Source: Halomonas sp. (GTDB lineage: Bacteria > Pseudomonadota > Gammaproteobacteria > Pseudomonadales > Oleiphilaceae). From it: a stretch of DNA of 6,418 nt. Where the stretch lies: the NCBI GenBank assembly GCA_007135745.1, contig SLIH01000006.1, positions 1-6,418 on the forward strand, in the 5' to 3' direction. The number at the start of each line of letters is the position of its first letter. Position 1 is the stretch's first letter. Under the pieces are notes generated by a model that saw only the letters and a program-made list of their open reading frames with translations, was not told the origin of the DNA and searched no databases. Positions 1 through 5,653 of the stretch are shown here, piece after piece. The position numbers and the translations under genes are program-made.

Positions 1-29
1 AATAAATCACCAATCCAATGAGACTGTGA

Positions 30-803
30 ATGGCCATATCGAGTACGGACCAGTCAGGCGAATTCTCCATCGATGAACTGGCCCGGGAAACCGGGATGAC
101 GGTGCGCAACATCCGCGTCTATCAGGAACGCGGTTTGCTGCCGCCTCCGGAGCGACGCGGCCGCAAGGGGATATACAACGACGCCCATCTTTCACGTCTG
201 CGCATCATCGGTCGACTGCTGGATCGCGGCTATACCCTCAACAACATCGCCGAATTAATCGAAAGCTGGGAGCATGGCAACGGCATCGAACACATCCTCG
301 GGCTGGAAAAAGCCGTAGGCAGCCCCTGGTCCGACGAAGTTCCGGATTACCTGTCCCAGGGCGAGCTGGCCCAACGTTTTGGCAATGTTTTTACTGGTAA
401 AGCCCTGCAACGTGCCATTGAACTGGAACTTATTATTCCCGAAGGCCATTATTTCCGCATCCCCAGCCCGCGCATGCTGCACGCCGGATCCGAGCTTGCT
501 TCCCTGGGCATCCCGCTGGAAACCATGCTGCAGCTGGTCAGCCATCTGCGCGCCAATGTGGAAGAAGCGGCGGAGGAAATGGTCAAGCTGGTCGAGGCCT
601 ACATCTTTGATCGCTATGACAAGGAAATGCCACCCCCCGAGGAATCCGCCCAACTGGCTGATCTGATCTGGCGGCTGCGGCCGCTGGTGGAGATGGCCGT
701 GCTTCCGGAAGTGGCGCGCGCGATGCAGAGAGCAGCCGACCGCCATCTCAGTGACCGCCTTGCTTATGTCCTTGAGCACATGCCCCGCCGAACCGAAGCC
801 TGA
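30..803 (+). CDS. MerR-family transcriptional regulator with an apparent second MerR-like domain
   Basis: A 257-residue predicted DNA-binding regulator. Residues 12-78 are a typical MerR winged helix-turn-helix: FSIDELARETG starts the recognition unit, followed by R-VYQERGLLPP, then the GYTLNNIAELI helix. MerR proteins normally bind a dyad in a promoter and twist it. Residues 107-172 repeat the same pattern in weaker form (LSQGELAQRFG, then IIP, then a Y and an LGIPLETMLQLV helix). The last ~80 residues are helical and charged. There is no cysteine in the protein, so a classical thiol metal sensor of the MerR/CueR/SoxR kind is unlikely; the ligand is unknown. The ATG at 30 is used because the ATG at 18 is followed at once by a stop; a weak GAGA lies just upstream. 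A terminator follows, and the next gene on the same strand has a large dyad in its promoter region, making it the likely target. Family assignment is secure; function is inference. Confidence 0.9.
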   Translation: MAISSTDQSGEFSIDELARETGMTVRNIRVYQERGLLPPPERRGRKGIYNDAHLSRLRIIGRLLDRGYTLNNIAELIESWEHGNGIEHILGLEKAVGSPWSDEVPDYLSQGELAQRFGNVFTGKALQRAIELELIIPEGHYFRIPSPRMLHAGSELASLGIPLETMLQLVSHLRANVEEAAEEMVKLVEAYIFDRYDKEMPPPEESAQLADLIWRLRPLVEMAVLPEVARAMQRAADRHLSDRLAYVLEHMPRRTEA

Positions 804-836
804 CAACTCTTCATTCCCGCCATAGACACTTCCCTG

Positions 837-863
837 AACCGCAGTACATCGCTGCGGTTTTTT
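837..863 (+). terminator. Intrinsic terminator of the MerR-family gene
   Basis: Perfect 8-bp stem AACCGCAG (837-844) / CTGCGGTT (852-859) with a 7-nt loop, running into six T residues (858-863). It lies 33 bp after the regulator stop codon and ahead of the dyad/promoter region, so the two plus-strand genes are probably transcribed separately. Confidence 0.85.
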
Positions 864-893
864 CGTGTTCAGGGCTTGACGCACCATTGGCTA

Positions 894-922
894 TTGTTAC
901 ATCCTTCATTGGTACCAATGAT
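894..922 (+). promoter_or_regulatory. Candidate promoter inside the dyad (weak)
   Basis: TTGTTA (894-899) and AATGAT (917-922), 17 bp apart, each match the sigma-70 boxes at 4 of 6 positions and would place the start near 929, ahead of the ribosome site at 966. An alternative is the better -35 box TTGACG (876-881), but it has only a poor -10 (TACATC, 898-903). In both cases the dyad covers the promoter. The choice cannot be settled by eye. Confidence 0.3.
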
Positions 923-931
923 GAATGTAAC
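896..931. promoter_or_regulatory. 36-bp near-perfect dyad, probable operator
   Basis: Inverted repeat centred between 913 and 914 with 16 of 18 base pairs matching. The core CATTGGTACCAATG (907-920) is a perfect 14-bp palindrome, and the outer arms GTTACAT (896-902) and ATGTAAC (925-931) match exactly; the only mismatches are in the 4-bp joints. It lies between a terminator and the ribosome site of the PF10118-type gene and has no T-run, so it reads as a protein-binding site. Its likely binder is the MerR-type regulator just upstream, but it could also bind another dimeric regulator such as a TetR protein. Confidence 0.7.
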
Positions 932-977
932 ATCAGTGGTCGGCAACTTTGACCAACCAGCCATTGGGGAGGCCCCT

Positions 978-1886
978 ATGAGCAATGCCGCGACAGCCGA
1001 TAACACCGATCAGACGCCAATCACAGGCCCGGGCGAGGAACCAATGGTCATGCCGGAGCGGCGCGACCTGCATTTTCTGCCCCCCAAAGAGCGCATCAAT
1101 GACTGGCACAAGCTGGGGCCGCACATGACCCAGTTCATGAACGCCCTGTCCCTGTTCTTCCCTGCTGGAGAACGTCTTTTCATTGACGCGGTGCGCGAAT
1201 ACCGAGACCAGATTCCCGACCCCGATCTTAAAAAAGCCGCGACGGCCTTTATCGGTCAGGAAGCCATGCACAGCCGGGAGCACATCGAGTACAACCAATT
1301 GATGGCGGAAGCTGGCCTGCCAGCGGAGAAGCTCGACGCTTTTGTCTGGTCGCTGCTGGATTTTCTCAAGGATTATACTCCGGGGTTCATGCCCCTTTCG
1401 GCGACCATTGCCCTGGAACATTTCACCGCCCTGATGGGCGGGTTTGTGCTCGACCACCCGGAGGTCATGCAGGGATCCCAGGAGGATTACCAGCGTATGT
1501 GGGAGTGGCATGCACTGGAGGAGGTGGAGCACAAAGCGGTCTGCTTTGACGTCTGGGAAAAGTGCGTAGGTCGCGGTCCAGGGGCCTACGCCAGGCGCAC
1601 GGTTGGAATGGTGGCGGCAACGGCCATCTTCTGGCCGCTGGTGGTGGCCTTTTACCTCCGGATGGCCCGCGCCAGCGAGGAATGCCGCCAGGAGGGCTGG
1701 CGAGGGCATCTGACCGTGCTCAAGACCCTGTTCGGAAAGCCAGGCATCCTGCGCCGGCAGATTCCGGAATGGCTTGCTTACTTTCAGTACAGTTTCCATC
1801 CCTGGCAACAGAACAACAGCCATCACCTGCAAAAACTGGAGCAGCTGGCCGAGGAGGCGGAAGCCGCCTATTCAACGCATCACTGA
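978..1886 (+). CDS. PF10118-type 'predicted metal-dependent hydrolase', likely ferritin-like di-iron protein
   Basis: The 302-residue product matches, by recall of its conserved blocks, the family annotated as predicted metal-dependent hydrolase (COG3687/PF10118). No substrate is known to me. Visible conserved acids and histidines are E65 (FPAGERLF), E95-x2-H98 (GQEAMHSREH), E147-H148 (ALEHFTA) and E182-x2-H185 (EEVEHK). The order E, ExxH, E, ExxH in helical sequence is the usual ligand pattern of ferritin-like di-iron carboxylate proteins, so an oxidase or oxygenase role is as plausible as hydrolysis (inference). Residues 209-228 are strongly hydrophobic and may sit in or on the membrane. 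The open frame extends back to a TTG at 876, but that part overlaps the dyad; the ATG at 978 has GGGGAGG (966-972) 5 nt upstream and is chosen. The last 7 bp overlap the end of the convergent SGNH gene. Confidence 0.85.
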   Translation: MSNAATADNTDQTPITGPGEEPMVMPERRDLHFLPPKERINDWHKLGPHMTQFMNALSLFFPAGERLFIDAVREYRDQIPDPDLKKAATAFIGQEAMHSREHIEYNQLMAEAGLPAEKLDAFVWSLLDFLKDYTPGFMPLSATIALEHFTALMGGFVLDHPEVMQGSQEDYQRMWEWHALEEVEHKAVCFDVWEKCVGRGPGAYARRTVGMVAATAIFWPLVVAFYLRMARASEECRQEGWRGHLTVLKTLFGKPGILRRQIPEWLAYFQYSFHPWQQNNSHHLQKLEQLAEEAEAAYSTHH

Positions 1887-2653
1887 CGCTCTGTCGCGCG
1901 GGTTCCCCCTGAATCCGCGCTTTCCCTCTCGCCGGTCGGCGCACTCTCAACGGGAATGCGGCTGGCAAGCTCCCGTGCCCATTCCATATAGCCAGCACGG
2001 CCGGGATGAAAACCATCAACCGCCATGGCATCGGACACAGGCGTGAAAGGAACCTCCACCAATTCGACGAGATCCTGACCGTCCAGACGACGCGCCAGTT
2101 GCCGATTCATCGCCGCAGCCCGGGATCCGAGATACCAGCGCAGCGGTTGTGGCAGGGCGGGAAACCGGCTCATGGGCGGAACAGCCGTCATCAGAATACG
2201 TTGTGGCCGGTAACGCTGGCGCAGCACGCTGAACAACTGCTCCATCTGGTTGCCCCAGCGGCCAACAGGCGTCCCGGCCGTTACATCATTCACACCCAGA
2301 GAGATGACAATGGTGTGAAAGTGGTCTTTCGGCGGGAGGCCGACGCCGGCCAGTACGTCACCCACGCGGCGACCGTTACGGGCCTCAAGCCGCCAGTGAA
2401 CCCTGCAACACGGTGCCAGTTCCGCCACCAGCCGACCTGAAAGCGCCTCATCCTGCCAGTCCACGCCAACACCGGCGGCCGCCGAATCCCCCAGAATCAG
2501 GAGTCGATGCGGTTCGCCCTGCCCTTGCGTCCCTTCACGCCTGCCTTCCGGCTCCGGAAGAGATGGCGTCGTTGCCCGTACCCGCCGCCCCTGAAACAGG
2601 AACAATGGGGCAAGAGACAGCAGCGCCAGAATTCGTATAACATCCTGGACCAC
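1880..2653 (-). CDS. SGNH/GDSL-family hydrolase (esterase/lipase-like), membrane-anchored or exported
   Basis: A 257-residue SGNH hydrolase with all the family blocks: GDSAAAG with nucleophile S57, a block-II glycine at G94, GVND at 120-123 with oxyanion residue N122, and DGFHP with D213 and H216 completing the triad. Such enzymes hydrolyse acyl or acetyl esters; the substrate cannot be told here. Residues 5-20 are a short hydrophobic stretch followed by arginines (QGRRVRA), suggesting an uncleaved signal anchor or a poor signal peptide; residues 28-48 are a Pro/Gly/Glu-rich linker. The C-terminal ~20 residues are polar and probably disordered. The start is GTG (2651-2653), supported by GGAG (plus-strand ctcc, 2661-2664) 7 nt upstream. 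It lies 36 bp after the diguanylate cyclase on the same strand, so co-transcription is likely. Confidence 0.9.
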   Translation of the reverse strand: MVQDVIRILALLSLAPLFLFQGRRVRATTPSLPEPEGRREGTQGQGEPHRLLILGDSAAAGVGVDWQDEALSGRLVAELAPCCRVHWRLEARNGRRVGDVLAGVGLPPKDHFHTIVISLGVNDVTAGTPVGRWGNQMEQLFSVLRQRYRPQRILMTAVPPMSRFPALPQPLRWYLGSRAAAMNRQLARRLDGQDLVELVEVPFTPVSDAMAVDGFHPGRAGYMEWARELASRIPVESAPTGERESADSGGTRATERQ

Positions 2654-2689
2654 GTTTTAACTCCGTCACCGCGGCACTCCGGCCATGAG

Positions 2690-3685
2690 TCAGGCCGATT
2701 CGTCCGGATCACTGCAACAGCATTCTCCAGAGTCAGACATCGTAGTGCCGGTAGCCGATGCCTGCAATGACCGGGAATGATTGCGGAACAGGACGCCATC
2801 CCGACCTGCGCGTTTGACCCGATACATAAGGTGATCCACCGTATCCAGGACCTGATCTGCAGTCCACTGCCCGGCCTCAAACGACATCACCCCAGTTGAA
2901 AGGGTCACAGGCCACCCATTGTGCTGCAGATCCTGCTGAATAAGTTCAAGCAATTCACGCACCCGGTGCTCAACACCTTCGGATCGCGCATCCGGCATAA
3001 GCACGGCAAACTCATCACCACCGACACGGGCAATCAGGTCATTGCGGCGCAGCTGCGCCGAGGCCAGGCTGGTCAGCCAACGCAGGACTCGATCCCCTTC
3101 GGCATGCCCCTGCTTATCATTTACAGCCTTGAAATTGTCCAGATCGAAATAGGCAACCGTAAAAGGCCGGCCAAAATGGTCCAGTTCATCAATGGAACGT
3201 TGCAACATCACCATAAAGTGCCGGAGGTTCGCGGCACCCGTAAGTGAATCCGTATACGCAAGTTCCTGTTCCCTCTCCAATGCTTCGCGCAGTGCCACCT
3301 CGTTATTCCAGGCAGCCGTGCGGTCGCGCAGAACCGCCAGAACGTAATCGATTCCATCCAGTCTCAGCGGCGTGAGCATGATATCGACCGGAAAGGTCTC
3401 TCCGTTATGGCGCTCGGCCTGAAATATCCGTCCAGACCCCATGGACCGCCTTTTCGGGGTCTCCCAGTATGTTTCGAAATGACGACGATGGGTTTCGCGA
3501 ACAAGGGCGGGCATGAGCTTCTCCACACCTCCCCCTACGAAATCAAGCCTGCTGCGCGCCCTGAAAAGGGCAACAAGCTCGTCATTGGCGTGAACGATCT
3601 TGCCGAACTGGTCGGCAATAAGAGCAGCATCCGGAATTGTTTCGAGGAATTCCATGTAGATGGTGAGCGTCGATGTGGTATTCAT
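2690..3685 (-). CDS. PAS-GGDEF diguanylate cyclase
   Basis: Makes c-di-GMP from two GTP. Counting from the ATG at 3685 the protein has 331 residues: a PAS sensor domain at about 10-122 (ETIPDAALIADQFGKIVHAN opens it; NGETFPVDIMLTPL and the closing LAVLRDRT are typical), a short helical linker (about 125-143), then a GGDEF domain from DSLTGAANLRHF to about 298. The active-site motif GGDEF is intact at 222-226, FDLDNFKAVND gives the metal-binding Asp, and RRND (213-216) lies five residues before GGDEF, the position of the inhibitory I-site RxxD. No transmembrane segment is visible, so it is probably cytosolic. The frame stays open to a TTG at 3823, but that extension runs through a terminator hairpin and is low-complexity, so it is rejected. 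Start 3685 has no good Shine-Dalgarno; ATG 3655 is the alternative and keeps most of the PAS domain. The C-terminus ends in an unusual Ser/Cys-rich tail (ECCC). Confidence 0.9.
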   Translation of the reverse strand: MNTTSTLTIYMEFLETIPDAALIADQFGKIVHANDELVALFRARSRLDFVGGGVEKLMPALVRETHRRHFETYWETPKRRSMGSGRIFQAERHNGETFPVDIMLTPLRLDGIDYVLAVLRDRTAAWNNEVALREALEREQELAYTDSLTGAANLRHFMVMLQRSIDELDHFGRPFTVAYFDLDNFKAVNDKQGHAEGDRVLRWLTSLASAQLRRNDLIARVGGDEFAVLMPDARSEGVEHRVRELLELIQQDLQHNGWPVTLSTGVMSFEAGQWTADQVLDTVDHLMYRVKRAGRDGVLFRNHSRSLQASATGTTMSDSGECCCSDPDESA

Positions 3686-3737
3686 GGAACAGCAAGACGT
3701 CCTGGTACAGCGTTTCTTTAACCAGCCTGCCTGGTCG

Positions 3738-3776
3738 AAAAAAGCCCGGCACAGCAGCGGGCGGGCTGTCCGGGCT
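3738..3776 (-). terminator. Strong intrinsic terminator upstream of the cyclase start
   Basis: Read on the minus strand: AGCCCGG then ACAGC (3776-3765), a 9-nt loop, GCTGT, one bulged G, CCGGGCT (3755-3743), then a run of six T (3743-3738). That is 12 base pairs with one bulge and a T-tract, a textbook rho-independent terminator. On the plus strand the hairpin is followed by AAAG, not T, so it works in the minus direction only. No minus-strand gene precedes it, so it must end a leader transcript or a small RNA. Confidence 0.75.
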
Positions 3777-3889
3777 AAAGGGCCTGAGGTACACAGCAGA
3801 GCCCCAGCAGTGGGCTTTGACAACCAACTGGAGCATCCGTACTACTATGAACGGAATTTGATCAAAAAAGGTTTCATCTGCGTCCGATC

Positions 3890-3917
3890 TTGCCTAACCA
3901 GCATCATTCTGTATTAA
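3890..3917 (+). promoter_or_regulatory. Candidate sigma-70 promoter for the Yip1-family gene
   Basis: TTGCCT (3890-3895) and TATTAA (3912-3917) are separated by 16 bp; each matches the consensus at 4 of 6 positions. The region around is locally AT-rich and the start codon is about 50 bp downstream. This is a by-eye match only. Confidence 0.4.
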
Positions 3918-3967
3918 ACTGCATCAAGAAGCTTTGTGAGCGATACAACAACAACGAGGGAAACACC

Positions 3968-4582
3968 ATGATACTGAGCCATGCTTTCGGCGTGCTGTTC
4001 CGACCCGACGCTGAATGGGCCGCCATAAAGAGGGAAAAACCATCACCCATTGCCTCCTATGCGGTTTACATCCTGATTCTTGCGGCGATCGGGCCACTCT
4101 GCGCCTATTACGGCACAGTCCATGTCGGCTGGAGCATTGGTCAGGAACGGGTGATCATGCTGACGTCCACCAGCGCCCTGCAGCTGGCAGTCATCACCTA
4201 CCTCGCCATACTTGCGGGCAGCTTTGCGCTGGCTTACGGCATTAACTGGATGGCCGCCACCTTCGGGGCGAGTGAGGAACATAACGGCAGTAATTCCATT
4301 GCACTGGTGGCCTATTCGCTGACGCCGATGTATATCGCAGGCCTTACTCTGCTGTACCCCGACCCCTGGCTCAATGCGCTTATTCTTCTGGCCGCAGCCA
4401 GCTACGGTGCTCTGCTGATGTGGAAAGGCATCCCCGTAGTCATGGGCATGAGCAAGGAACAGGCCATGGTCTACGGTGGCGCAATACTTCTTCTGGCTCT
4501 GGTGCTTCTGGTCTCGACCCTGGCAGCCACGGGACTGCTCTGGAACTTTGGTTTCGGCCCGACCTTCACCGAGGTTCGATAG
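3968..4582 (+). CDS. Yip1-family integral membrane protein
   Basis: A 204-residue membrane protein that fits the Yip1 domain family (PF04893 type). The N-terminal block (ILSHAFGVLFRPDAEWAAIKRE) is the characteristic cytosolic opening, 'P-x-x-W-x-x-I-x-x-E'. About five hydrophobic segments follow: 29-49, 68-90, 111-130, 135-152 and 168-191. The AYSLTPMYIAGL segment and the late YGALLMWKGIPVVMGM segment are typical of bacterial members. The function of the bacterial proteins is not established to my knowledge, so none is assigned. ATG 3968 is chosen because GAGGG (3956-3960) lies 7 nt upstream; the open frame extends to 3890 without a better site. It is the first gene of a likely unit with the HIT gene, 71 bp downstream. 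Confidence 0.85.
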   Translation: MILSHAFGVLFRPDAEWAAIKREKPSPIASYAVYILILAAIGPLCAYYGTVHVGWSIGQERVIMLTSTSALQLAVITYLAILAGSFALAYGINWMAATFGASEEHNGSNSIALVAYSLTPMYIAGLTLLYPDPWLNALILLAAASYGALLMWKGIPVVMGMSKEQAMVYGGAILLLALVLLVSTLAATGLLWNFGFGPTFTEVR

Positions 4583-4607
4583 GACCAGAAACACTCCGCC
4601 ATCCAGA

Positions 4608-4636
4608 GGTGCGGGCGTCCAACAAGGCCCCGCACC
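4608..4636 (+). other. Intergenic stem-loop between the Yip1-family and HIT genes
   Basis: Perfect 8-bp inverted repeat GGTGCGGG (4608-4615) / CCCGCACC (4629-4636) with a 13-nt loop. No T-run follows in either direction, so it is not a standard terminator. It ends 4 nt before the AGAGG ribosome site of the HIT gene and could act in mRNA stability, partial attenuation or differential expression within the unit. Confidence 0.5.
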
Positions 4637-4653
4637 TATCAGAGGCATCTCCC

Positions 4654-5070
4654 ATGGCCTTCGATCTCCATCCTCAACTGCGTAACGACTGCCACGAAAT
4701 CGGCCGATTGAATGGCTGTCATATCCTGCTCCACCGTAACAGCAACTTACCCTGGTATATTCTGGTGCCGGAGACAGACGCCGGCGAGCTGCACGAATTG
4801 ACACCGGAAAAGCGGCAAAACCTGGACGCACTGATGGACAGCATTGCCTGTTTTCTGAAAACCCATCATCAATGCCATCGGACCAACGTGGCCGCCATTG
4901 GAAACCGTGTTCCCCAGCTCCACCTGCACGTGGTGGGGCGTTGGGAGGGGGATGCCTGCTGGCCGGATGTGGTCTGGGGTAACCTCCCACCGGCCGCGGA
5001 ACGGGATCAGCCCAGTATTGACGCACTGCGAACTCAGTTGATGCAATTTCTGGAGAAAACCGACAGTTGA
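4654..5070 (+). CDS. HIT-domain nucleotide hydrolase/transferase
   Basis: A 138-residue histidine-triad protein. The active-site motif is Q88-L-H90-L-H92-VV-G-R: two histidines are present, and the first position of the usual HxHxHxx is Gln. Aligned with Fhit (H94, H96, H98), H90 falls on the nucleophilic histidine and R95 on the following Arg, so catalysis should be possible. N84 in the GNRVPQLH block, the WYILVPE strand near 34-40 and the late WP...VWG block support a HIT subfamily found widely in proteobacteria. Likely substrates are nucleoside phosphoramidates, adenylates or dinucleoside polyphosphates, but none is shown. ATG 4654 is preceded by AGAGG (4641-4645) at 8 nt; the open frame extending to 4420 only overlaps the Yip1-family gene. 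The stop is 13 bp before the DJ-1-family gene, indicating co-transcription. Confidence 0.9.
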   Translation: MAFDLHPQLRNDCHEIGRLNGCHILLHRNSNLPWYILVPETDAGELHELTPEKRQNLDALMDSIACFLKTHHQCHRTNVAAIGNRVPQLHLHVVGRWEGDACWPDVVWGNLPPAAERDQPSIDALRTQLMQFLEKTDS

Positions 5071-5083
5071 AGAGGGACCAAGG

Positions 5084-5635
5084 ATGGCAGCGACGGCTCT
5101 GATTCCAATCGCCAATGGCAGCGAGGATATTGAGTCCGTAACGCTGATTGATGTGTTGCGACGCGCGGAAGTTGAGGTAACCGTTGCCAGTGTTCATGAC
5201 CAGAAAACCATCACCGCAGCCCGATCCACGATCATCACGGCGGACGCATTGCTTGCGGACTGCGTGGATACCCAATATGACCTGATCGCGCTGCCAGGCG
5301 GGATGCCCGGAGCGGAACATCTGGGCAGCTGTGACCCCCTGATTGGCATGCTCAGGGCACAGAAAGACGAGGGTCGCTGGTACGGCGCCATCTGTGCCGC
5401 GCCAGCAGTAGCGCTGGAACCCCACGGGTTGTTGAGCGGGCGGGCTGCCACGGCCCATCCCGGCTTTCAGCAGCGCCTTGCCAATCAGAGTGCAGTGGCG
5501 GACAGAGTGGTGGTGGACGGCAATTGCATCACCAGCCAGGGACCGGGAACAGCCATAGAGTTCGCTCTGGAACTGGTGAATGCACTCTGTGGCCGAGAAA
5601 AGCGCCAGCAGGTGGGAGCGCCCATGGTTTTGTGA
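5084..5635 (+). CDS. yajL: DJ-1/YajL-family protein (thiol-based stress protein)
   Basis: A 183-residue DJ-1 superfamily protein closest, as I recall the sequences, to E. coli YajL. Shared blocks are the N-terminal P-x-A-NGSED-E-VT-ID-L, YDLIALPGGMPGAE, GAICAAPA and SQGPGTAIEF-LELV--L-GREK. Key residues are E14, the nucleophile-elbow cysteine C104 (AICAAPA) and H125. The family is linked to oxidative-stress protection, chaperone activity and proposed glyoxalase/deglycase activity; the last is disputed, so no reaction is assigned. ATG 5084 has AGAGGG (5071-5076) 7 nt upstream. It is the last gene of the unit, separated by only 9 bp from the end of the convergent DksA-like gene, with a palindrome in that junction. 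The C-terminus (GAPMVL) is shorter than that of E. coli YajL, which runs about a dozen residues further. Confidence 0.92.
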   Translation: MAATALIPIANGSEDIESVTLIDVLRRAEVEVTVASVHDQKTITAARSTIITADALLADCVDTQYDLIALPGGMPGAEHLGSCDPLIGMLRAQKDEGRWYGAICAAPAVALEPHGLLSGRAATAHPGFQQRLANQSAVADRVVVDGNCITSQGPGTAIEFALELVNALCGREKRQQVGAPMVL

Positions 5636-5653
5636 GAGCGCTGATCAGCGCTC
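5636..5653. repeat. Perfect 18-bp palindrome at a convergent gene junction
   Basis: GAGCGCTGATCAGCGCTC is its own reverse complement. It begins directly after the stop codon of the plus-strand DJ-1 gene and contains the stop codon (5647-5645) of the minus-strand DksA-like gene. As RNA it would fold into a 7-bp stem with a GATC loop on either strand. No T-tract follows on either side, so it may be a weak bidirectional terminator or a 3'-end stability hairpin. Confidence 0.55.

Larger units (their letters stand above)
3686..3967. other. Divergent intergenic region between the cyclase and the Yip1-family gene
   Basis: 282 bp with no credible gene. On the minus strand it holds the cyclase leader, including a strong terminator hairpin (3738-3776) and a smaller stem AGCCC/GGGCT (3800-3804 with 3812-3816). 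The 3' arm of this small stem could also pair with the 5' arm of the terminator. On the plus strand it holds the likely Yip1-gene promoter (3890-3917). I could not find a convincing minus-strand promoter; a TTGATC (3865-3860) lacks a well-spaced -10 box. I looked for the GEMM-I c-di-GMP riboswitch signature and did not see it on either strand. Confidence 0.6.

Noticed and set aside
255..887. 210-codon open frame on the minus strand opposite the MerR-type gene
   Set aside because: It runs through the plus-strand terminator and is antisense to a secure gene; no motif seen.
876..977. N-terminal extension of the PF10118-type protein from a TTG at 876
   Set aside because: The extension is encoded by the dyad/promoter region, whereas ATG 978 has a strong GGGGAGG at proper spacing.
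933..1832. 299-codon open frame on the minus strand opposite the PF10118-type gene
   Set aside because: Shadow frame: no family motif, no plausible ribosome site, and the opposite strand holds a clear gene.
3686..3823. N-terminal extension of the cyclase from a TTG at 3823
   Set aside because: It would be encoded across a strong terminator hairpin and is Cys/Arg-rich without domain character.
3738..3967. GEMM-I c-di-GMP riboswitch upstream of the cyclase
   Set aside because: The conserved GACGCAAAGC core and the tetraloop/receptor pattern were not found on either strand; only a terminator and a small stem are seen.
4043..5458. 471-codon open frame on the minus strand, antisense to the Yip1-family, HIT and DJ-1 genes
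   Set aside because: It lies opposite three well-supported genes, shows no recognisable domain, and has an Arg/Pro/Gly-rich composition typical of antisense frames in GC-rich DNA.
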